From Brachypodius melanocephalos (Eukaryota > Chordata > Aves > Passeriformes > Pycnonotidae): DNA of 64,000 nucleotides. Shown here one piece after another: positions 51,206 through 61,300 of the stretch (position 1 is its first letter; each line of letters starts with the position of its first letter). Position numbers and translations under genes: made by a program. A model generated the notes under the pieces. That model ran no database searches, had not been told where the DNA came from, and saw nothing but the letters and a program-made list of their open reading frames with translations. The stretch is from positions 797,440 through 861,439 of the forward strand of contig VZSR01003210.1 in NCBI GenBank assembly GCA_013398615.1, read 5' to 3'.

Positions 51206-52199
51206 AGGCTCACAACAACACAGATTTATTTACAGATTACAAACAGGCAGAGCAGCAGGCAATAGAAAATGAAAACCAAGGATAAACTTCGTTGCACAAA
51301 ATGAAAACAATTCTCTCAGGAACATGCAAGAAGATAACAGAGGGAAAACAAAGAGGAGACTTTCAGAAATTCAGTTGATTTTTTCCCCCTCTACACAGAT
51401 ATTTTGGTGGCTTGTTTGATACACTCTATGTAGCCCTGACACAGACATTGCAGACTCTGTAGCTCCTTCTACATTCTCTCTTTCCTTCTGGATCAAAAGA
51501 ATCAGTCACAGTCAGAATCCATCCAGCATTGCTTTAGCTTTATGTGATTCAGATGCACTGACATATTTGGATACAAACTGATATTCTGTGGAATCACTTT
51601 TTTTTTCCTTTACTTATGTCTTTTAAACATGCCTCCTGTACTCAGGGAAGTATTACATTACACCTGCAACCAGTGCAGCAGCAGGAGGAGCATCACTGAC
51701 CAAAGCCCATTCATTTATTTCACTTGCAAATTTATTGTAAAACCTGTGAAGCACTGAACAAATATGTCCACTAGATAAGATGCAACATCAGAATCTCAAT
51801 ACTCTTTGAGCCAGGCCAAGACAAAACTAAGCACACAAATGCTAAGAAACTGGTGATAAACTCAGCTGTGATGCAGTAGTTTAATTAAGATGTTGTAAAA
51901 AGACACATTTGGGTTGCTTTTGTTTTGTTTTCACTCTCCCATGTGCATTAGAGATGCATTGCAGGAAGTGCAGAACTGAGTAGACCATGGTATGCCAAGA
52001 CATAATGCCAGTGGGGAGCACAAACACCCACTCCAAGTCACCACAGGACAAAAATGCACAATCCTGGTTGGCCAAAACCAGCTGCTCTCCCAAAAAAAGT
52101 ACCTTTGTACTGGTATTGGACAAAGCTACTTTGAATCACCACTCAGCAAACCCCTACTGCACACGCCTGGCAGTGCTGGAATTACTTCACAGCTCACTT
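51205..52199 (-). other. HKDC1: HKDC1 3' untranslated region (end uncertain)
   Basis: The region downstream of the TAG is non-coding. Minus-strand poly(A) hexamers are ATTAAA at 51885-51880 and AATAAA at 51736-51731, 51719-51714 and 51231-51226. The given border assumes the most distal signal; a short 3'UTR of roughly 350 bases is equally possible. Confidence 0.5.
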
Positions 52200-52344
52200 C
52201 TACTTCTGTCCAACATTATGCAATCTTTTTGCAACTGCAGTAATGAGGGCAGCTCCCTTCCCACTTCCATCTTCAGAAAGCATGAAAGTCACATCACACT
52301 GAGGTGCCAGCTCCTTCACGGTTTCCCGCAGGACCCTAGAAAAA
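52200..52344 (-). CDS. HKDC1: HKDC1 exon 18: C-terminus and stop
   Basis: This 145-base coding stretch encodes FSRVLRETVKELAPQCDV, then FMLSEDGSGKGAALITAV, and ends KRLHNVGQK before TAG. The coding length equals HK1 exon 18. The phosphate-contact serine of DGSGKG is retained. Confidence 0.95.
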
Positions 52345-55300
52345 CTGAAAGGGAAGGGAGAGAAGAACAGAACATTTTAGCAGCTGCTTTCCGATCTGAG
52401 ATATTTGTATTCACCTACAAGCAAGAAACCATAACCTCAGCCACTGCTATCTTTTGCTTTTTCTCCACTTTGGGAAAGATACAAATTCCTGTACACAATT
52501 AGATTCTAATTTTTATTTCTCCACTTGAATTTTGTTCAGCATGATGCCACACACTGCCCACATCTTCAGAGATCATGAAGGAGGTTTTCTTCTCCCAACT
52601 CAAAGCTAATGCATCTATTTCTAGGCCTTGCTCACAGACTAGTGACCCAACTCCAAAAACTCAAGACAGCTTTCCACCTGGGAGACTCAGATACTGTAGA
52701 AATCTGCCAAAACACTGGAAAATAAGTATGAGGTTCACTCAACATCCCAGAGAAAAAAGCCTCCCAGTGGTAACTGGATCTGACTTTACAATTTTTGATC
52801 CTATGGCTGGGAAAGGGAAATGACAAAATGCAGGGAAATGTGTTAAATCCTTGACCCCCCTCAGGTTTTCAATCATCTCAGCGCAAAGCTGGTGCAGCTT
52901 GCTATGTTTTCACAGTGCAAACAGCAAAGGGAAGTGGAACCAAGGTACTCACTGTGGATGGAGCTTGTACAGAGTCCCATCCACTCCAACGGTGATTCGC
53001 AAGCACTCCACACCTTGGTTCTCCTTCTTCTTCTCCAGCACAGCGGCCAGCCCTGCCCCACAGAGCCGGGCAGCTCTTGTAGAAACCACCCCACAGACCT
53101 CCTTGACGATGATGCTGTCGTCACAGGTGCTGTCCAGGCCCAGCTGCTGCAGGACACGCCGCACTTGGAGCAGGGCCAGGCGGTCACTGCGCACAGGGAA
53201 GCACACGGAGCAGCCGGGCGTTAGGGAGAGCTCCAGCAGCTCACACGGGGGAGAGTCAGAGCAAATGGGACCACTTCAGCTCTCACACTCCCCGGTTCTT
53301 TTAAGAAGCTCTCTGTCTGAGTTCAGATACGCTCCTGCCGTGCCCTTTGCTGTGTTAGGCTGCATCTCCAGAGGGCACGAGCAGCAGACGTTCATCTCAC
53401 TCCCAAAGTCACCAGGGAGCAGAGCCACGTCACACCTGACTACTACCTTAGATCTCAAGGCTGAGACACACCTTTCAAGCTTTCCACAGCAGAAAGAGTT
53501 TCAAATAGCCTAGAGATCATTGCAATCATGTACAGATACATAGGTAAGCATATGTTCATCTATCACTGACTTCTTACTTTCTTAAATAAACACTATTTTA
53601 AGTCCCACAAGAAACACTCAGCTTGATGGCTACGGCATCCGAGATAAGCCAGTTGTGTGGATAGGAAATCATAACTCCTATAATTATAAAAATAATTCTG
53701 TAACTCCCCCACTTTATAATTTTTAACTTTTATTCTGGAGGTGGGGGCTGCACAAAGAAGAAAACTATCACTGACTTAATTGATTTCTTGAGAGAAAGGG
53801 CTCCACACATTTGCAGAAGACTATTTTCTAAGTGTCCCAGAAGACTTTAAGGATTTAAACCACATAAATCTAACAACTTTACCTCTCAATCTGAGACAGG
53901 TATTTTGTTTCAAATATGCCTCTTTTCTTGAGTGATTCCGAAATGTGTCCTCTGAACAGCAGCCCTTGTTTGGTTAAGTCAATCAAAATCTGCCTTACTA
54001 TTTCACCTAGGTACATTCCACTGGTCATTTTTTCATACCTGTTGGGTCAAAAGAGGAATAAAAATGTTCATTTAAAGAGATGGCTCTGTTTAACATGAGT
54101 GGTATGTACCTGCTCCATGAACTCCAAAAAAAGCAGTCCAAGCTTGCAAAGCAATAGCCATTAAACTCCATTTTTCAATCATCAAAAATCAATTGCAGTG
54201 ACTTCAAGTACAAACACTAATTACAATGTATTTACCTATGCCAAATGGTAACAGAAGCAGAAAAAAACCCTTGCAATATTAAACAGAATATAGTGATAAA
54301 GCCAGAGTCCACACAAGTGAAACTCCTCCCTGAGCCGCATGCATTCACCAGTGAGTCACACCTAATCAATATGGTCTTCACCCAACAAAGAACAGTCAAG
54401 TTCAGCTTAGGGTCTTGCTTGAGTTATATTTTGCCTTTGAAAAATCACTCTAAGAGGAGGAACAAAGCATGGCCTAGACTTTGCAGGGAAATATTAAAAG
54501 CTGCAGTGTTTGGTAACATTTTAGGAGATGAAAACAGTGCTGTGGTAACAATGTACATCTTTGGGTTTTTCTTTCATTTGTTTTTTTGATATCTAGGTTA
54601 CTTACCAAGCAGCAAAAGAAATGCAATATTAAAATTTCCTTTCTGATTATTCATTCATTAAGCACATTTTAAAAAGCAGCCAGTGTCTCTCGAAGACTGA
54701 CTTCACCAGGCTCTTGGCATCAGGACCATCACGTTTACCTCTGTTTCCCTGGGTTTAGTGAGCCTTCATCTACTTCTCTATCATATTTTGTCCTGATGTG
54801 GTCAATGCAGCCATTGTCACCAAATGCTCCCCATTCTGTATTAATGCACATTTTTCCTTCATTCCCTTCCACTATTTCTATGTTTTTCATGTCCTCCATG
54901 TAGCAAACATTGCTGCCTGTTCCTAGGAGGAAAGAAATGACAAGAATTCAGCTCAAAAAGTGATGCAGCACCAGAAACTTATGGAAGACGATTGCAGTGT
55001 TCATCTTAAAGTTCTCTTTGCCATATCTCAGATTTCGAGGTCCATTCCAACACAGGCCATTCTATGATTCTATGTTTAGGTATATTTCTGGATCAAAAGT
55101 TGGAGGAACCTATTGGGGGAATCATCTAAAAAGCCCAACAAGAATTCATTCAGATTTTTAAAAGTATTTGCCTGTTCCGTGGTCTATGACCTTGCTACAC
55201 AGTAACAATGGATACACTCGTCAAAATGAGAATTCATGCTCTATCTGCTTGTATTCTTTTATCCTGCATACACTCTTGTTAGGCATCATCAGAGATATGA

Positions 55301-58300
55301 TCAAAAGTCCAACAGGTTCATCTATCTGCTACAGATGTTGTTAAGTTTCCTGCTGAATACCACACAAATCTGCCAAGAACCCCAAGCAACTAATAACACC
55401 ATAAGTCAAACTCAAATAAAAGGTGCTGGTTTACAGAACTCAAAGCCCAGCTCTGTGTAGGTGCTTCCTTCTCACAGTGGTCACTTGACAATCACTGTAC
55501 CTGCAATAAGGCCAATCTCACAGTTTGGATCCTCATATCCACAAGTCATCATGGTCCCAACAGTGTCATTCACCACTGCTACAATGTCCAAGTCAAACTC
55601 CTGAAACAAAAGTCACAGTCAGCAGTGGAATGCCAGAGGAAGAGTGAGGGTGCATTAAATACACCAAAGTGAGCAGAAAAAAAATCCAGCTCACATTTCT
55701 TCTCCTGATGGCCTCTCTTAGCATATCAACAACATCTTCCCCCTCACAATCTGTTGCCTTGAATCCTTTTGTCCATCCCACAAGTGTTCCCTAAAACAGA
55801 AGAGAAAGAAAGTCATAAGTGAAGACAAAGAGCTGACTGTACATTGCAAGCATCAGCTTTTTCTTGCCTCCCACCCCAATGCTTTTTTTGGCTTGTTTTT
55901 TTTCAAATCACATATTTCCCTGGACAGGTTACTGTGGGTGTCTAGTGCAGGCTATGCACGTGTATCTTGGTTACTCTACTGCTGATGGTAGAGGCTCCAA
56001 GTTTACTCAGCTATTTACCAATTCACTGCACTCAGTACCTCCTAAATCTCATTTGGAAAACCTCATCTCACCTCTTGTGCACACAGCCATTGTATTACCT
56101 GTGAAGGAAAGACTGCAAAAAATACTTTTGCCATAAATCATTAAACACCCACTAAATATTAATTAACATCTTTGAACATCTACTGTTAATTTTTGGGTCG
56201 TTTACTGAAGGACATTTGGTATGATCCCACGACTCCAGGCAACACTAATTTGTTTCTTTTCAGACATGACTTGGCCTGACAGCTGAAATTGAGACAGAGC
56301 AAGACTAGCTACCAGGCTTAGAAGATATTGTGAACCCCACCAGAACATAAAAACATTCAATGAAGTAGCATTTAATTTTCCCAATATCCTACATATTTGA
56401 CTGGAACTGAGCAGCACAACATCCTCTGCCCCTCTTGGAAATTCATAAAAATAATCTTTTCTTACATAAGTTCTGAAAAGATAAAATATATGATATCTGT
56501 CCAAAAGCCAACCTTCCAAGCTGAACAAGTAAGTTTAGGTCTGTCCACTGACACTCAACAAAAATAAGCTAATGTAGTTCAGAAGTTATACAGTCAGAGC
56601 TGTGCAGCACAACTTAGAAAACAACCTGGGATTGTAGCTGAGCAAGCAGAAGGAGCTATTTGTTATCTCTTGCCATTGAAGAGTAAAGGCAGCATAAGGA
56701 GATTCCTGGGTTATTAAAAATATGCACTTCATTTTGCTGGCATGAGGACATAATCTTTATAGAACAAAAGCAAGTTATGTCCACCACTTACCAGTGACAA
56801 GAAGTGAAAAGTTCTGCCTCCCATAGGCAGATGGATAACATGGGATGATAACTTTCTCACGAAACACAACCAATTTGCAACATAAAGTAATAAATTCTCC
56901 AAACCAACAAGTACCCTTGCCCAAAATGATGTCATTTACCAAGCAAATGCAGAGCTGCCATCTGACCCGTTCTGTGCTGCAGTGCTTACCTTGTCAATGC
57001 TGGCTTGCCTGCAGGGGAAGGAGAAGGTGAAGCCCAGAGGAAGCCGAGCACCTTTAATCCCCATATACTCCAGAAATTCTGCTATGCACTGGACAATGTG
57101 GTCAAAGAGCTGGAAGGAAAGAAGCAGCATTTAATCTCAAAAGTAATCCCATATGATGGGCCTTGGCTGGATCATATAAATGTTCATTTAAGATTACCTC
57201 TTCTCCTGTCCCTTGCATGATCTCCAAAGGAATGGCAAAGATTTTGTTGTACATTTGCACTGATCTTCTTTTCCCACTTTTGATTTTCACCAGCAGAACC
57301 CTGAAATTTGTGCCACCAAGATCAAGAGCAAGGAATTTCCCTTTCTCTGAAGGAGAAGAAAGGTATTTTATTTTGGTACTTCTTGTAGCAGGTTTACCAG
57401 TCAGAATGACATACTGACGATAGCACACTGTTTACTGTGGCATTTATCCCATCAAGTCTACCAGCATGCAGCTGAAGATAACAGATAACATAGCAGGAAG
57501 CACCGGTTTGACAACATAAATTCTCCTGGCATGTGCCAGATTGATTAGCATATTCCCTCCCCCCCCCACCAAAAACAGACAAGCAGCTTTCCAGGAGACC
57601 GGGAACCAACTTCACCTGTTCCATCTGGCGTGCCGCAGACGTAGGTGGGCAGCATCTTCACCGTGGCCTTGGCTTGCGTGTCTCTCTTCAGCCCGTACTC
57701 CAGCTCAGCCCTCATGCTGTCCTTCACGTCCCGGAGGGTGTCCGTGGGCAGCAGGAATGGCGCCAGCGCGGCGTCGAGGCGGCGGCGCTGGGCTGCCAGC
57801 CTGTGTGCCACGGCCGTGACCACGGCAGCGCCCCGGCCGCTGCCGCCCTGCGACTGCAGGAACCGCACGTCGCATGTGGGCACCAGCCTCCGCACCGCCC
57901 TGTGCAGCCGCTTGGCGTACCTGGCAAATGGGACAGGGGGGCTGGCTTTAGGCTCTCACGGGACTTTCGGGCACGGTTGGCTTCATCTCTGTCTGCGATC
58001 AGGCCTCCAACGGGTTTGGGGGAATGGGGTGGTGCATTTTATATATATTCTCCATCGGATTCGTGTATTATATTAATTTCTTTGTATTGTAAAGGTTCTT
58101 TGTACCCTGGTTTTCCCTAATGGTTTATTCTGTACACCCCTCTGTATTTTCCCGCCCTTTACTTGGTTTGCCCCTGTCAATCAAAGTTGTTTACCCCAAC
58201 TCTCCCCTCAGACCTCCCTGTCAATCTCCTGTATCCCTGCCCCTAGGATCTGTCCATCACCACCAGGCCTCTCCCTGTGTCTGGAAAGTTCCAGGGAGAG

Positions 58301-61300
58301 CATCGAGCGTCAGGATCCTAGGGGGTTCCCTCCTCCTTCTGGGGGTTGAATCCCTGGAGTGCCCATTCCTAAAGAGCCACTCCCATGTTTTCCCTGATTA
58401 GTCCCTTCCCTGATCCTACCCCTCCTCCCCCAGTTAAATGCCGGTGCACTGGAGTGTGCTGCGCTCTTTGGGGCAGACACTCCTTGTGTGTTGTCCCCCA
58501 CAGAGGTTGTTGTCCCCCATTGAGTCTCCTCTTCTGTCCTTGTCACTGCCACTGGGATCAGAGAGGGAAAAGAAGCCACAAGGGGTGGCCACAAGGTCCG
58601 TCTGTGGACCGAGCTGTACCCCAAGTGTTGCTGTGCTAGCCAGGTCAGTTGGGTTGTGGCGCACTGTGGCAGGGGAAGGGTTGGAGAAAGTTTCCAGTGC
58701 GGGAAAGCACAGGTTCAAAAGCAGGGAAGCAGCGGAGGGAGAAAGGCAGGCGGAAAGGCAGGCGGAAAGGCAGACACAGACAGGCAGACACGAAAAACCC
58801 ACGGTGAACTGCAGTGTCCTAGAGGCCCAGGAGCAACTTGAGAAATCCACTGCATTTCCTCCGACACATTATTCCAGGTGTGATGTTTTTCGCATCTCAC
58901 TCCAAATTCTAGAGCTCCTGGGACAGCTTTGCAATAACTAAGCCAGTTAGATCTCACCCCAAAGCTGAAGCAAAACTGGTGGTTCTCTGAAAAGCCACAC
59001 GCAAATGCAGATGGAGGCTCCTGGCAATGACAACATGCACCAGCAATTATCAAATCCTCTTTAGTTACTCACTTGGGGTGGGTTTTATAGAGTCCCCCAT
59101 CAATCCCAACAGTGGTTCGCATCCTCAGCAGCTTCTTATTCTCTCTGAGCCGGGTCAGGATAGCTGCCAAGGCGGCGGCACAGAGGTTGGCCGAGCGGAA
59201 GGAAACGATGGTGCAGACATGCTGAACAGCAACACAGTCCTCCTCAGAGGGAAACAGGTTCAGGTCTGTAAGGATCTCCTTTGTGTTGCTCAAACCTTCC
59301 TTGTACCTAACCCCAAAATGAAAGAATACATCACCAAATACAGAAGCATATAAATCAACACCTTGGCTCAAAAAGAAATGAGAGGACACACAACACAACC
59401 TATCAGACAGCATCATAATTGCATCATCGTAATTACACAGTTCCCATAAACCAGTGATGTGTTTCCCACAGCATTCCCAAAAGCACCCAGGGGAGAGAGG
59501 CTGCTTCCTGGGATTCCCCATTTGGTGAGACCAATCAGCTACTCAAGAAGAGAACAGGATAAAACAGTCCAAAGAAGGAGAGCACAAGAATGGATATACA
59601 GCTTCACTCAATACGACAAAGAAAATAATTCCTGGAGCAACAATGAGGACCAGGATTCCTCTTCAGAACATCAGAATCCAAGTTTCCCATGTAGTCATTC
59701 ATTAGCTGATCTATAATCTGTACTACATCTCCACAGCCCCAGTTTTCCCACATCAGAGGAGCTGAAAACTGCAGTGATCCTCCCACACAGGGAGGATCCT
59801 CCCCTCAGGCCTCCGGAGAGGTTATTTAAACAACCTGCATCTGGGATGTTTACCAATACACTTGCTACTCTGGTACTTTGCTAAAATGATCTTACACCAA
59901 TTCCTGCTCACAGAAAAGTCAACTTTTCTCCTTGGCAAAAGCAAAATCAGGTTGAACAGTTCAGGGTCGTTCCCAATACTCACAAATTTTAACTACACTT
60001 TCATTATCACTGCTGTGCTTGTGAAAGACTAACTTTGAGTGTGGCTACTCTCAAAGAGCGTATTCCAAGTTCTTACTTTTCCATTGCAGACACATGTTGC
60101 ATTTCAATCTTGCCCTTAGTAAGCAGAGCTGTTGACACTTTCCCATTGAAGAGCAGACCTTCCTTTGTCATTTTTAGGAGAATGAGTCTTACAAGTTCCC
60201 CCAAATACAGGCTGCTGATCATCTTCTCAAACCTAGAATGGAGCACAGGAAGGATTTCAGCTGTTCACCAGCTCCTCTCTTTAGCCCTCCACAGCATCAT
60301 ACCAGGGCAACCACTTGCTTTTAACAACACATGAGCAACTGTAGCAGCAGCCCCTTGGCCTGTAGCAGGGAGGTGTGAAAGGTACTCACACTTCCCAGCA
60401 GGGAAAGGCCTGGGTTGGGCAGAACAAGCTTCAAGTCACCTCAGGTTCACTTAAGACAACTCCTGTTCCAAAGAGGCTCTTGGCAAACACTGGAAGAGCA
60501 CTCTGAGAACTCGGATGCAGGTCAGTCAGGGAACCACTTACAACTGTTTTCCAGGATTGAGAGATCCCAGATCCAGCTCCCGATCAAACTCTGTGCGGAG
60601 GTCATCCAAAGCACCATCATCTCCAAAGGCCCCCCACTCGGTGTTGATGCACATCCTCCCTTCATCCCCTTCCACCAGGTCAATGTGCCTCATCTCCTCC
60701 ATGTAGCATGCATTGGTGCCAGTCCCTGTGGATATTGGATAAACTACTGGTTTTTATCCGTGTGTGATTTTTGTTTAAGTCCACGTGTTTGGGAATAAGT
60801 CAGTACCTTGTCTTTGGAAGAAAATACAAATACATAAGCCTGTGGCACGGGATGCCAATATAGGCCACTTACACCTGTGAAATCATCGTGTCATAGTGAA
60901 TGATAAAACCTGAAATTATTCTAAGGCTTGACTTATTTAAAAACATTTTTTTTTCTTTTTCAAATGTACTTCTGTGTGCCTCATAAAAGGCATCATGGTG
61001 CATGAAATGGAGAAACTGTGGAAAACATAGCTGGTACTAACTGCCAGACGTGAGGGGAATTCAGTTTTCTCTGGACAGACACAGTAATTTTCTATACAGT
61101 CAGCAGAAAAGTTTAGTATGCTGGTCACAACTGAGCCCAGACAAAATGGGGACTGTGGTATTTGATGGCAATGTGATCAGCATAAAAACAGCTGCTTTAG
61201 AGAAGGCAGTCAGGCTTGAAAATCCAACCATTGTTTTTTCCATTTTCTTTCTGCTCTTTCTTGCATTGTGAAATTCCCTCCTACTCCAGATTTGTAGTAA

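Noticed and set aside
52851..53513. 220-codon plus-strand open frame over HKDC1 exon 17
   Set aside because: It is the antisense shadow of exon 17 and flanking intron.
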